Notes: generated from the sequence alone by a model not told the origin. Positions 17,249 to 28,900 are shown, counted from the first letter of the stretch. The stretch: DNA of 64,000 nt from Aulosira sp. FACHB-615 (GCF_014698045.1 NZ_JACJSE010000003.1:434001-498000), one strand, 5' to 3'. Translations and numbers: made by a program.

Positions 17249-18306
17249 TTTCCATCCCCTTTACCTTGCATCAACCAAATGAAAAAAGGAGCGCCGAAAA
17301 GTGCAGTAACAATGCCAATAGGTAGTTCCTCTGGAGCGACAATGGTACGTGCTAGGACATCTGCCCAAATGAGGAAAATGCCGCCCAGCAAAAGACTCAC
17401 AGGTAACACCCGGCGATGATCTGAACCGACAAGGAAACGCACACTGTGAGGAATCATTAGCCCAACAAAGCCAATGACACCACTTACAGCAACTATGACA
17501 CCTGTCAATAGGGAAGTAACAAAAAATAACTGTTTCCGGAAACTATCGGTGTCAGTTCCTAAAGTCCGTGCTGTTTCTTCACCGATGAGAAGTGCATTGA
17601 GCGATCGCGTCTGAAGTAATAAATACCAAATTCCCCAGACCAAAGCCAGCACAGGCAGAATTAAGTCTGTCCAAGTTGTTCCCGAAAGTCCTCCCAATAG
17701 CCAAAATAACACTCGTCTTGTCGCTTCTCCACTTCCCGCTTTAATCGCCAAAAAACTTGTTACCGCCTCAAATAAAGAGGATACTGCTACACCAACTAAA
17801 ATTAAGCGGGTAGAGGAGAGGTTTCCCTGTCGTCGTGCTAAAAAAAACACCACAAAAAAAGCCAACAGCGCACCGAGAAACGCCCCAACAGATAAGGCAT
17901 ATACACCAAAAAATGAGAAAATCCCAAATAAAATGACTAAAACAGCACCAACGGACGCGCCAGAGGAAATACCGAGAATAAATGGGTCAGCTAACGGGTT
18001 ACGTACCAGTGCTTGCATAATCACACCAACCACCGATAGTCCAGCACCCACAAAAAAAGCCAACAGCACACGGGGAAAGCGGATCAGCCAGACAATTTGC
18101 ACTTGTGCTTGCGTCCAGTCTCCTGTCATCTGGGGAAACACTTGGGATAAAGCTATCTGCCATACTCGCAAAGGCGGAATCGGCACAGGCCCAATCATCA
18201 CCGCCAAAGTTACAGACACCAACAATATCACAACCATTGCTACCATGAGCAGCTTGTAGCGTTGCTGCTTGTTTTTTCGCAATTGCTTTGGTATCAGATT
18301 AGTCAT
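17245..18306 (-). CDS. FecCD-family permease for metal-chelate uptake
   Basis: 353 aa with about ten membrane helices. Family blocks visible are RFPRVLLAFFVGAGLSVVG, MQALVRNPLADPFILGISSG and GFVGLMIPHSVR (the EAA-like loop). It forms the inner-membrane channel as a homodimer with the ATPase at 16478-17248. The coding sequence overlaps the ATPase by 4 bases. Between it and the binding-protein gene lies a C-rich minisatellite (18371-18530), which is unusual inside an operon. Confidence 0.92.
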   Translation of the reverse strand: MTNLIPKQLRKNKQQRYKLLMVAMVVILLVSVTLAVMIGPVPIPPLRVWQIALSQVFPQMTGDWTQAQVQIVWLIRFPRVLLAFFVGAGLSVVGVIMQALVRNPLADPFILGISSGASVGAVLVILFGIFSFFGVYALSVGAFLGALLAFFVVFFLARRQGNLSSTRLILVGVAVSSLFEAVTSFLAIKAGSGEATRRVLFWLLGGLSGTTWTDLILPVLALVWGIWYLLLQTRSLNALLIGEETARTLGTDTDSFRKQLFFVTSLLTGVIVAVSGVIGFVGLMIPHSVRFLVGSDHRRVLPVSLLLGGIFLIWADVLARTIVAPEELPIGIVTALFGAPFFIWLMQGKGDGK

Positions 18307-18370
18307 TGGTCATTTGTGATTGGTCATTGGTCATTCGTCATTTGTGATTGGTCATATTACAGACTTATCT

Positions 18371-18530
18371 ACCTTGTCCCCCTTGTCTCCCTTGTCCCCC
18401 TTGTCTCCCTCGCCCCCTCGCCCCCCTTGTCCCCCTTGTCCCCCTTGTCTCCCTCGCCCCCTCGCCCCCCTTGTCCCCCTTGTCTCCCTCGCCCCCTCGC
18501 CCCCCTTGTCCCCCTTGTCCCCTCATCTCC
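18371..18530. repeat. C-rich minisatellite between permease and binding-protein genes
   Basis: Repeated TTGTCCCCCTTGTCTCCCTC plus GCCCCCTCGCCCCCC units occur about three times over 160 bases. All forward frames read Pro/Cys-rich nonsense. Read as mRNA of the leftward operon it is a G-rich, A-containing tract (GGGGGACAAGGGGGACAAG) that could form structure and reduce expression of the distal genes. Heptamer repeats TTGGTCATT adjoin it at 18305-18355. Confidence 0.8.
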
Positions 18531-18535
18531 CCTAC

Positions 18536-19630
18536 TCATTGAAAATTTTCTGGATACAAAGCCTCGGCTAATTTTCTCACCCCTGCAACATTCCTAATTC
18601 CTGGCATGGTGTAGCTAAAACCGATGACAATAAATTTATCCTGCTGCACTGCTTTTAACTGAGAGTAAACAGGATGAGATTTGAGTAATTTACGCTTTTC
18701 TTCGGCCGATGACCAGTTAGCATCAATCAGCACAATTACATCTGGTTGACGTGCAATCACATCTTCCCAATTAACTGTTACCCATGCTTTTTTTTCTTGG
18801 ATATCTTTAAAGATATTTTCTCCCCCAGCTAATTCAATAATATGATTAGGCATTCCCCAATTAGAAACAGTTAGGGGAGGGTCTTCAGAATCGTACCAAA
18901 AAATCCGCTTTTTGGTTGTCACCTTCCCTAGCTTTTGTTGGGTGGCTGCGAGTTGCGATCGCAATTCTCCAATTAACTTTTCTGCTCGTTGTTCTACTGC
19001 AAAAATCTGCCCAATTTCCCGAATTTGTTGATATAAATTTTCCATCGTTACGCGTTCAGGTCTGAGTTCTGGGCGATCGCATTCAATGGGCAACAAATAA
19101 GAAGAAATACCTAGTTTAAGTAACTCTGATTGTGAGCCAATTACTTCTTTGGCAAAAGCACTTTCCTCATTAGAAAAGACAAAATCCGGCTCGACTGCCA
19201 AAAAAACTTCCCGCGATGGGTACTTTGGTGCTAATACCGGAATTTGGGAATATGCCTGTTGATACTCTGGCAAAATCGGATTATCCAGGTAGGCTGTACC
19301 CACCATCCGCTTTTCTAGACCCAAGGCTAACATGACTTCCGTCGCCGATTGCATCATGGTCACAGCCCGTTTTGGTGGTTGTTTATAAGTAATTGTCAAA
19401 TCACAATTCTTCAGAGTGAATGGTGTGTATTTTCTCCCATTCGAGTCAGGATCATTTGATGTAGCAAAATTACTGGCACAGCCTGAAATTATTCCCAGCA
19501 TCAACACTGCTAATACCAATTCTCTGTAAGCTTGCACGAAATAATTATTTTTGTCTGACTTGGCGTTCTTGGCGGTAGCCTGCGGCAAGCCGCTTGCGCG
19601 TCTACGTAAAAAAATTAACTGCATCTTCAT
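18536..19630 (-). CDS. FecB-type substrate-binding lipoprotein
   Basis: 364 aa. A hydrophobic signal segment ending in ISGC (Cys about residue 51) is a lipobox, so the mature protein is membrane-anchored in the periplasm. The rest is the two-lobe helical-backbone binding fold of siderophore/B12 carriers (PKRAVTMMQSATEVMLALGL; PDVIVLIDANW). Residues about 8-25 before the signal helix are encoded by a dispersed palindromic repeat (about 19563-19607) also seen at 35384-35429, so the natural start may lie after the repeat; no Shine-Dalgarno is seen before the ATG at 19630. Operon order and the neighbouring TonB receptor point to an iron-chelate ligand. Confidence 0.9.
   Translation of the reverse strand: MKMQLIFLRRRASGLPQATAKNAKSDKNNYFVQAYRELVLAVLMLGIISGCASNFATSNDPDSNGRKYTPFTLKNCDLTITYKQPPKRAVTMMQSATEVMLALGLEKRMVGTAYLDNPILPEYQQAYSQIPVLAPKYPSREVFLAVEPDFVFSNEESAFAKEVIGSQSELLKLGISSYLLPIECDRPELRPERVTMENLYQQIREIGQIFAVEQRAEKLIGELRSQLAATQQKLGKVTTKKRIFWYDSEDPPLTVSNWGMPNHIIELAGGENIFKDIQEKKAWVTVNWEDVIARQPDVIVLIDANWSSAEEKRKLLKSHPVYSQLKAVQQDKFIVIGFSYTMPGIRNVAGVRKLAEALYPENFQ
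19563..19607. repeat. CTGCGGNAAGCCGCT repeat inside a coding start
   Basis: TAGCCTGCGGCAAGCCGCTT then GCGCGTCTA matches TACCCTGCGGGAAGCCGCTA then TCGCGTCTA at 35391-35419. Here the repeat is translated (Arg/Ala-rich stretch RRRASGLPQATA) ahead of the lipoprotein signal helix. Confidence 0.65.
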
Positions 19631-19657
19631 AGAGAATTGGTATAAATCCTTGGAAAA

Positions 19658-22234
19658 TTAAAACTCAACTGAAACTGTTCCTAACACCGTAAATGGTGGC
19701 GCAGCATCAATACTAAAACCATCAACCTCATAATATTTAACATTAGAAATATTCTTAAAGTTGACTGCAAATCGATAATTTTGCCGTCGATAAAAGACAG
19801 AAGCATCGGCTCGCCAATAACTTGGTAGTGTAAATGTATTTGGTAAATCTACCTCCTGTTCGCCCACAAAATATAACCCAGCACCAAATCCTAACCCCTG
19901 CAAACTACCACTTTGCAGTTCATAAGTTGTCCACAATCCAGCACTATGTTCTGGTACACCAAATAATCTATCTCCTACAGGAATCCGATTATCTTCGGTC
20001 ACTTTGCCATCAATATAAGCATAGTTGGCAATGATTTTCCAACCAGGTAATATTTCACCTGCAATATCTAATTCAATTCCTCTACTGCGTTGTTCTCCAG
20101 TTTGGATACTGAATAAATCATCTACTGGGTCTGGTGTCAACACATTCTGCCTAGTAATGTCAAAGAATGCCAAAGTTGCAGAAAGTTTATTGTCGAGAAA
20201 ATCTTGTTTGATCCCCACTTCAAATTGCTGGCTAGTTTGGGGTTCAAACTGTTCATTGGTGCGACTCCTGGCTTGAAACTGCGGAGAAAAACCATTCGAC
20301 CAATTGAAGTACAGGGAAGTCGTATCGCTTGGTTGATATATCACTCCCACTCGCGGCGAAAATCGAGTATTGGATTGTTCATTCAGAAAATCGCCACTTA
20401 CACGGTCTTGAAGACGGTAATCATTAATGTCCAAGCGACCACCTAATAAAACTTTGAAATTAGGTGTCAGTTCAATTAAGTTCTGAGCGAATAAACCAAC
20501 ATTCTCAGAGACAACTCTGCGTCCAAAGGGGGAACCTCCCTCGACCAGTGTAGGGGTTCCACCATATTGAGGGTCAAAAATATCTATTGATAATTCCCTG
20601 TCTGGAGCGAACAGGTAGTTAAATAAATTTCGCGCTAAATCTACGCCAAACAGTACATTATGGCGAATCGAACCAGTAGAAAACTTGCCAGAAATTTCGT
20701 TTTGGAAAGTGATATTTTCGTGTTCTTCATCGGAAGCGAAGAAAAAACGGTCTAATGTGCGACGGTCATCTCGTAAAGAACCAGTAGATGCTTGTCTTGC
20801 ATCACTTAAAGTAGAATTGAGAACATTAAATCCTTGGCGAAATTTCCAGTTGTCGTCAAAGTCGTGTTCTAATCTATAAGTTAATGAGTTAAATGTCACT
20901 TCCCCATTCGCAAAGTTGGGTTCTCCTAAAAATCGACTGCGGGGAAGCTGGAGAATTTCTGGCTCAATGGGAAAACCATTATCAAAAACAAAGTTATATT
21001 TTTGGTATTCGTATTCAAAGGAAAGTTTAGTGCGATCGCCTACTTTCACCTCTACCACAGGCGAGATAAAAAAGCTGTCATATTCCACAAAATCACGAAA
21101 ACTTTCGGAACTTTCATAGGCGACGTTTAAACGATACAGCACTGATTTGTCATCCGTCAGTGGCCCGCTAATATCCAATGTCGGACGCAAAAAGTTATAA
21201 CTTCCATAGGTCATACTCGCGCTGTAATAAGGTTCTGTCAGGGGCTTTTTAGTAGTTGTATTCACCACACCACTTCCGCCTGCATACTGTGTGGGACTAC
21301 CGCCATATAGTACCGCCCCTGGCCCTTTGAGGATTTCCAACCTCTCGATATTCGCCACATCTCGCGGGCTGAAATAACCATAATCAGGAAAACCGTTACG
21401 TAAAGTTTCAAAATTCGTCAGGAACCCACGCACTCGATATCCTAATGACGATAATCCCCCATATCCTCTTTCTGGTTGTACGCCACTGACGTTATCTGCC
21501 AATTCCGAAAGACGTACCACATTACGGTCTTCAATCACCTGACGGGGAATTACTTGAATTGATTGGGGAATATCCCTCAGTGGTGTATCTGTCCTGGTTG
21601 CAGTGCTGGCATCGGGTACTGAATAGCTATCACTTTCTCCTGTCACCGTCAGTTCAATCGGTTCTTTAACATCAGCTGCTGGTTGAGTTGGTGTTGTTTC
21701 AGTATTAGGTTGAGAGGTATCTGGTGCTGCTGGTGTGGAGGATACAACTGGTGTGACAACAAAAATTAAGCCTGTGTCATCATCGTCTAACTCGACTTTC
21801 GGGATACCTTCTTCACCCGTGACTGTGACTCGGATAGTATTGGTGTCTATATTGCTGACTACTACTTCCTTAATTCCCGCCACAGGCTTTTCTTGACGGA
21901 AAGAAGTATCACCTGTTAATTGCAGTTGAGCATTGGGGATATCTGCAATCAAGCTATTGTTTTCGTTCTTGATAGTGGTTTGTAATTTATCTGATGTCGG
22001 TGTTGCTAAGAGAATTTCCAATCCACTAGCAGTCAGGTTTAGACTCACGCCTGTCACTGGTATGACTTCAGGTTGTTGATTTTGCTGCGCCAGCCAGTCT
22101 TTCACATTGGTGTGAGGACGTGGAATATCACTGAGTTGGGGAATATTTGCGATTGATTGTGCTTTGACAGCTTGAGTCTCCAACAAAAAAATACTTCCGA
22201 CAATCCCTAGATAGATCATCTGTCTTAGTTTCAA
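19658..22234 (-). CDS. TonB-dependent outer-membrane receptor with AMIN domain
   Basis: 858 aa from a TTG start (complement of 22232-22234), chosen because GGAGG lies 6 bases upstream and it yields MKLRQMIYLGIVGSIFLLE, a normal signal peptide cut after KAQ; the open frame continues to another TTG at 22339 without such a site. An AMIN domain follows (about 45-165, GVSLNLTASGLEILLAT), then a Pro/Thr linker, a TonB-box candidate ELTVTGE, the plug (RDIPQSIQVIPRQVIEDRN, GPGAVLYGG) and a 22-strand barrel ending in aromatic F (GTVSVEF). AMIN-TonB receptors are the cyanobacterial form of siderophore receptors. It is first in the leftward uptake operon and divergent from the NRPS genes. Confidence 0.93.
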   Translation of the reverse strand: MKLRQMIYLGIVGSIFLLETQAVKAQSIANIPQLSDIPRPHTNVKDWLAQQNQQPEVIPVTGVSLNLTASGLEILLATPTSDKLQTTIKNENNSLIADIPNAQLQLTGDTSFRQEKPVAGIKEVVVSNIDTNTIRVTVTGEEGIPKVELDDDDTGLIFVVTPVVSSTPAAPDTSQPNTETTPTQPAADVKEPIELTVTGESDSYSVPDASTATRTDTPLRDIPQSIQVIPRQVIEDRNVVRLSELADNVSGVQPERGYGGLSSLGYRVRGFLTNFETLRNGFPDYGYFSPRDVANIERLEILKGPGAVLYGGSPTQYAGGSGVVNTTTKKPLTEPYYSASMTYGSYNFLRPTLDISGPLTDDKSVLYRLNVAYESSESFRDFVEYDSFFISPVVEVKVGDRTKLSFEYEYQKYNFVFDNGFPIEPEILQLPRSRFLGEPNFANGEVTFNSLTYRLEHDFDDNWKFRQGFNVLNSTLSDARQASTGSLRDDRRTLDRFFFASDEEHENITFQNEISGKFSTGSIRHNVLFGVDLARNLFNYLFAPDRELSIDIFDPQYGGTPTLVEGGSPFGRRVVSENVGLFAQNLIELTPNFKVLLGGRLDINDYRLQDRVSGDFLNEQSNTRFSPRVGVIYQPSDTTSLYFNWSNGFSPQFQARSRTNEQFEPQTSQQFEVGIKQDFLDNKLSATLAFFDITRQNVLTPDPVDDLFSIQTGEQRSRGIELDIAGEILPGWKIIANYAYIDGKVTEDNRIPVGDRLFGVPEHSAGLWTTYELQSGSLQGLGFGAGLYFVGEQEVDLPNTFTLPSYWRADASVFYRRQNYRFAVNFKNISNVKYYEVDGFSIDAAPPFTVLGTVSVEF

Positions 22235-22963
22235 AATTTTCCTCCACACCACAATATTGACGAAATTAAGACACACTGAATTGATTACACGCGATCGCCA
22301 TCGAATGTTACTGGCAATTGCTACAGTAAATAACTGCAAAATTTATATTTATTTTGATTGGCAAAATTCTGAATTATTACCAACGTCTCTCATGATTTTA
22401 AACAAACAATTATTTGTTAAAAAAAATAACTGTATTTAATTTTTTCTATAGAAATATTTGGTACATCTATCGGTAAGGTTTTTGTTTTTTTGATGGTATA
22501 CCGGTTTTCTCTAGAAAATCTACTTGATATAAGTTCTGTAAAATTCGACAAGTTGTCCTATTCGTTTTTTGTTATTCCTAAGTGAAAAATTAGCTTTTAT
22601 AGACTGTATTGATAAGTATTTTACAGCCATAATCAAAATCTAAGCCTACCTATTTTAAATAAAAATTGTTGGTATACAGGAAGATGCTTGACAATAGGAT
22701 AAAATTAATGATAAAGATTTTTATTAACCTTAAAGATAGATAAAATTTGAATATTACCAAGCTGTCAAATTCAGTCATAATTTGTGTGAATTGGTGGCGC
22801 TGTTAAGTTTTCGACTCTTAAATAAAAACTTGTTTCTCAAAAAAATCCGCTATTGGCTCATGCGGTGAAATTCTCTATCAATAAAAGCTGAAAATGCGAT
22901 CGCATTTCACGCCAACTATAAATTTGGCTCCACCTAGATACTTACATAAATGGAGTAGGATGA
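22235..22963. promoter_or_regulatory. Divergent control region of uptake and NRPS genes
   Basis: 729 AT-rich bases between the divergent receptor and NRPS genes. Both promoters must lie here, so joint iron or metal control is expected. An AT-rich stretch near 22700-22730 (AATTAATGATAAAGATTTTT) is loosely like a Fur site, but the match is too weak to call. A HIP1 site lies at about 22896-22905. I cannot place -10 or -35 boxes with confidence. Confidence 0.5.
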
Positions 22964-25900
22964 ATGGGCAGAAACCTTTGGCAACTACCGAAGCAATTCA
23001 CCTCATTGGTTGAACTTCTCCATTGGAGAGCAATTCTCAAACCTGAGCAGAAGGCTTACTCTTTTCTGCTGGATGGAGAGGTAGAAGCATCGTATTTGAC
23101 TTATCAAGAACTAGACCGTCAAGCTCAAAGTATTGCCGCCCGACTGCAAAGTTATGGGGTCAAAAAAGGAGAGCGTGGACTACTGCTCTACCCCCCTGGT
23201 TTAGAATTTATTGCGGCGTTTTTCGGATGTCTATATGCTGGGGTAATTGCCGTCCCGGCTTATCCACCCAGGGCAAACCAATCTTTGTCCAGACTCCAGG
23301 CTATGGTAGCGGACGCACAAGCCACAATTGCTCTAACTACAAAAACGATTCTTGCCAATATCGAGGCACAATTCGCCCAATATCAGAATTTACAAACTTT
23401 ATATTTACTTGCTACCGATAACATTCCTCCCGACCTCGCCAATTCATGGCAACAACCATCGATAAATAGCAATAACCTAGCTTTTTTGCAGTATACTTCC
23501 GGCTCTACAGGTACACCTAAAGGTGTCATGGTCAGTCATGGGAATTTGCTACACAACGAACTCTTAATTAAACAGGCAATGCAGCACACAGAAAACACCC
23601 TTTTTGTAGGTTGGTTGCCCCTGTTTCATGACATGGGTTTAGTCGGGAATCTCCTCCAGCCCCTATACTTGGGGATACCTTGTATACTCATGCCCCCCGT
23701 GGCATTTTTGCAAAAGCCCTGGCGCTGGCTCCAGGCAATTTCTAAATATCAAGCAACAACGAGCGGTGGCCCGAATTTTGCTTATGATTTGTGTGTCCGC
23801 AAAATTACCCCTGAACAACGGGCTACCTTGGATTTAAGTAGTTGGGAAGTTGCCTTTAACGGTGCTGAACCGATTCGGCAACAAACCCTAGAGCAGTTTA
23901 GCGCCACCTTTGCGGAATGTGGCTTCCGGCGTGAGAGTTTCTATCCTTGTTACGGTATGGCAGAAACAACGCTGATTGTGACTGGTGGTAGTAAATTAGT
24001 TTCACCTGTGTTGTTACCAGTCCAGTCAGAAGCACTATTACAAAATCAAATAGTTCCAGCCAATGAAAAAGCAGGGGAGCAGGGGAGGCAGTGCGGTCTT
24101 GGGGGTTTCCCCCAGGAGCAACTGCCGTTGAGCAGAGGAGCAGGGGAAGTTGAGGGACAGGGGAACAAGGAAGCGATTACCCACAAGGGGCAAGACTTTG
24201 AACCTGATATTTTTGGTGAACATGAAACTGGCTTACAGACCATAGTTGGTTGCGGTCAAGTCTTACAAGATTTAAAGATAGCCATAGTTAATCCTGAAAC
24301 ATTAACTTGTTGTCAGCCTCATGAAGTAGGCGAAATTTGGGTAGCAGGGCCAAGCGTCACCCAAGGCTACTGGAATCAACCAGAGCAAACAGAATATACA
24401 TTCCGAGCCTACCTGAAAGATACTCAAGCAGGGCCGTTTCTGCGGACGGGAGACTTGGGCTTTTTGCAGGCAGGAGAGTTGTTTGTCACAGGTCGTCTGA
24501 AGGATTTAATCATTATCCGGGGTCGGAATCATTATCCCCAAGACATTGAATGGTCAGTAGAACAAAGTCACCCTTCATTACAACCTAGTGGTGGTGCAGC
24601 CTTCACTATTGATGTTGACGGCGAAGAAAAATTAATCATTGCTCAAGAAGTAAAGCGTAGTTTCTTGCGGAACTTGGCAACAGAAGAAGTTATTAGAACT
24701 ATCCGTCAAGCAGTAGTAGCGGAACATGAACTGCAAGTTTATGCAGTGTTACTTCTCAAGCCCGGTAGTATCCCCAAAACTACTAGCGGTAAAATTCAGC
24801 GCCATGCTTGTCGGACTAATTTTTTGGCAGGAAGTTGGGAAAGTATTGCCAGCAGTGTTTTAGAAGCATCTCCGACTACAGACAATAGAGCTAGTCTGAC
24901 TTATACAGATGTTCTGGCACTAGAGCCGCAAGAGCGTCAGTTACAGTTAACCTGTTATCTCCAGCAGCAAGTAGCTCAGGTACTCAAACTAGCTTCTTCC
25001 CAAGTTAATCAAGAGCAACCCTTGACCACCTTGGGAATTGATTCCTTAATGGCGATCGAACTCCAGCACACTATTGAAACTAACTTGGGTGTAGTCTTAC
25101 CAATGACTAGTTTTCTGGGGGATTCGAGTATTAACCAACTAGCAACCGTTATACTTGCCCAGTTAACAGATATTTCTGCTGTCTCTAAGAGCCTTCCAGC
25201 CCAAGTTAGTGAGACTGTCACCGAGTACCCGCTTGCCTACGGTCAACAGGCTTTGTACTTTTTACACCAGTTAGCACCAGAGAGTCCGGCTTACAACATT
25301 GCAAATGCTGTGCGTCTTCGTGGTGAGATAGATATTACGGCATTGCATCAAGCTTTTCAGAGTTTAGTGGAGCGCCATCCAATTTTGGGGGCGACTTTCT
25401 CAAATATTGACGGAAAACCTATACAACAATTCCAGAAGCACCTAGTAGTCTGCCAAGATAACTTTGCGTGGTGGCTGGCAGAGGGGCAGAGGGGCAGAGG
25501 GGCAGGGGAGAGAGTACCTTCATTCCCCCCTGCTCCCCTGCTCCCCTGCTCCCTTGCAGGGTCTACACAGCAATATTGGGTTGGTGAACTACTAGAGGTT
25601 TGTTGGCAAGAAGAAGATGCAGCAACATGGGATGAGGAATTTTTGCGCGATCGCCTCATTAAAGCAGCATACCATCCCTTCAATCTAGAGCAAGATTCTT
25701 TGATACGGGTGCGCCTATTTTCTCGCTCACCAACAGAACATATTCTGTTACTTGTTGTTCACCACATCATTGCCGACTTTTGGAGTCTCACCGTCTTAGT
25801 CGATGAGTTAGGAACACTGTACCAAGCCCACAAAAATCATACACCTGTGACTCTGCCGCCTTTGGTCTGGCAATACAGCGATTATGTGCGAGAACAGTCT

Positions 25901-28900
25901 CAAATGCTGGCGAGTCCAGCAGGCGATCGCCACTGGGACTACTGGCAAAAACAGTTATCAGGAGAATTACCTATATTAAATTTGCCCACTGACCGCCCGC
26001 GTCCCGTCATACAAACTTATCAAGGCGCGTCCTTGAGCCACAAACTGAGTACAGAATTAACTCAAAAGCTCCAAAATTTCAGCCGCCAACGGGGAGTTAC
26101 GCTTTACATGACCTTGTTAGCGGCCTTTCAGGTGTTACTTTATCGTTATACAGGTCAAACAGACTTTTTCATAGGTTCCCCCACCACAGGCAGAACTCGA
26201 ACTGATGCCACAGGAGTGGTAGGGTATTTTGTGAATCCGGTAGTATTGCGTTCACCCCTATCAGAAAATTTCACCTTTGATGAGTTTCTCATTCAAGTAC
26301 GTTCCTGTGTGTTGGCTGCTCTTGATCATCAAGACTACCCCTTTGCCCGACTAGTTGAGCAACTACAACCAAAACGCGACCCCAGCCGTTCGCCCTTATT
26401 TCAAGTGATGTTTGTTCTGCACAAAGCTCACCTACTCAATCAAGAAGGTTTGGCGGCCTTTGCTTTAGGGGAAACAGGCGCAAAGATCACATTAGGAGAA
26501 TTAGAGCTAGAATCCCTCGCCCTCGAACAGCGAATTGCTCAGTTTGACCTGAACCTTGTTATGGCTGGGGTAGATGACAGCCTATCTGCTTCTTGGCAAT
26601 ACAACACAGACTTATTTGATGCTGTCACTATTGCGCGGATGGCTGGTCATTTTCAAACTTTGCTCGAAAGTATTGTTGCTGACTCACAGCAGCAAATCTC
26701 ACTCTTACCAATTCTGACGGAATTAGAACAGCAACAATTATTAATCGAGTGGAATACAACCCAAGTCGATTACACCAACCAAACTTGCCTTCATCAACAA
26801 TTTGAGGCTCAAGTCAAACAGACACCAGATGCAGTGGCGGTAGTCTTTGAAACCGAACAACTCACATACACTGAATTGAATCGACGAGCCAATCAATTAG
26901 CTCATTATCTGCAAACTCTGGGAGTAGAACCAGATGTGTTGGTTGGGATATGCCTGGAGCGATCGCTTTTCATGGTAATCAGTATCTTGGCGACACTCAA
27001 AGCCGGGGGCGCTTACCTTCCCCTAGATCCCTCCTATCCCCAAGAACGTCTGGCTTTCATGGTGGAAAATGCCCAAGTTGCCGTATTGCTGACCCAAGAG
27101 AAATTCCTGACAGCTTTACCTGTTCAGGGGGCGCAAGTGGTCTTAGTGGACAAAAATCATGAAGTTTGGGTTAGTGAAAAAGTAGACAACCCAGTTAGCC
27201 AAGTAACCACTGATCATTTAGCTTATGTGATTTACACCTCCGGTTCCACTGGCAAACCCAAGGGAGTGATGAACCTTCATAGAGGCATTTGCAATCGTTT
27301 ATCTTGGATGCAGGAAACTTATAAACTGACAACCGTAGATAAAGTGTTGCAAAAAACACCTTTTAGCTTTGATGTTTCCGTTTGGGAATTCTTTTGGCCT
27401 TTAACTACAGGGGCGCGTTTAGTAATCGCCCGCCCAGGAGGACATCAAGATAGCAGCTACTTGGTTGAGATTATTGCCCAGGAACAGATTACCACGCTAC
27501 ATTTTGTGCCTTCGATGTTGCAAGTTTTTCTGGAGGAACCTAATTTAGCAGCTTGTAACTGCTTGAGGCAGGTGATGTGTAGTGGAGAGGCGCTGCCGTT
27601 GAAACTGCAAGCAAGATTTTTTGAGCGTTTGGATGCAGACTTACATAATTTATACGGGCCAACGGAAGCTGCGATCGATGTAACATTTTGGGCTTGTGAA
27701 CGTGAGACTCGTAAACAGACTGTTCCCATTGGTCGCCCCATTGCCAATACGCAAATTTATCTCCTAGATCATCACTTGCAACCAGTACCGATTGGTGTAC
27801 CAGGAGAATTATATATTGGTGGTGTGGGTTTAGCGCGGGGTTATCTAAATCAACCAGAATTAACAAATATCAAATTTATTCCCAACCCGTTTAACAAGTC
27901 AAAATTACAATCAGAACGCCTTTATAAAACTGGGGATTTAGCACGCTACCTCAACGATGGCAACATTGAATACTTAGGACGACTTGACCATCAAGTGAAA
28001 TTGCGGGGGTTCAGAATTGAACTAGGAGAAATTGAAGCGTTACTCAGTCAACATCCTGCCTTGCAACAAGTTGTGGTTTTGATCAGAGAAATTGAGCAGA
28101 AAAAACAGCACCGAGATTTCACCCCAGTGGTTGACGTAGAAAGTTCCTCAGCAATTACTGGTTTGCGTCGCTTACTCAAAGGAGAATCAGCTAATTCTCA
28201 GGCAGATTTTAGAAATCAGCAATTAGTTGCTTATTGCGTCACCCGGCATCAACCAGCACCCACCACTAGCGAATTACGTCAATTTTTGTTAGAAAAGCTC
28301 CCCGAATACATGCTTCCGGCGGCTTTTGTCTTACTGGATGCCATCCCTTTAACGCCAAATGGCAAGATAGACCGTCAATCTTTACCAATTCCTGGGAAAG
28401 TCAGACCTGAATTAGCAAAAGCATTTCTAGCACCCCGCACTTTTATAGAAAAAGCATTAGCAGAAGTTTGGCAAGAGGTGTTGGACATTGAACCGGTGGG
28501 GATTCACGACAACTTTTTTGAGTTGGGAGGAGATTCAATTCGCAGCATCCAAGTGCTATCTAGAGCTACTGCAAAAGGTTTAAGTTGCTCCTTAGCGCAG
28601 ATTTTTCAGTATCAGACAATCGAATCCCTGGCTCAAGCCATTACATTTGTAGAACCAACAGCTTTAGTTACTAACAAAACAGAGCCATTTAGCCTAATTT
28701 CCCCCGCAGAACGGCAAAAACTCACCAAAGATATAGCTGATGCTTATCCCTTGGCTAGAGTTCAGGCTGGGGTGATTTTTCACACTCAGTCTCTGCCTGA
28801 TGAGCCGATGTACCATGATATTTTTCTGTACAATTTGCAAGTTCATCTAGACATTGCGTTGTTTCAACAAGCTCTACAACAGGTTTTAGCTCGTCATGCT

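Noticed and set aside
18371..18530. CRISPR-like appearance of regularly repeated units
   Set aside because: Units are contiguous and without unique spacers, so this is a minisatellite. No cas genes are present.
18262..18597. Pro/Cys-rich open frames in all three forward frames
   Set aside because: Translation of the C-rich minisatellite; the periodic repeat keeps every frame open.
16478..22234. Alternative reading of the uptake genes as a cobalamin importer
   Set aside because: No cobalamin riboswitch pattern was noticed upstream, and the AMIN-TonB receptor plus linked NRPS fits siderophore-type uptake better. Not excluded.
22700..22730. Possible Fur box in the divergent control region
   Set aside because: AT-rich similarity only; in DNA this AT-rich a weak match is expected by chance. 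Kept only as a remark.
24038..24243. Minus-strand open frames opposite the acyl ligase insert
   Set aside because: They arise from the repeat-rich insert and overlap a clear coding frame.
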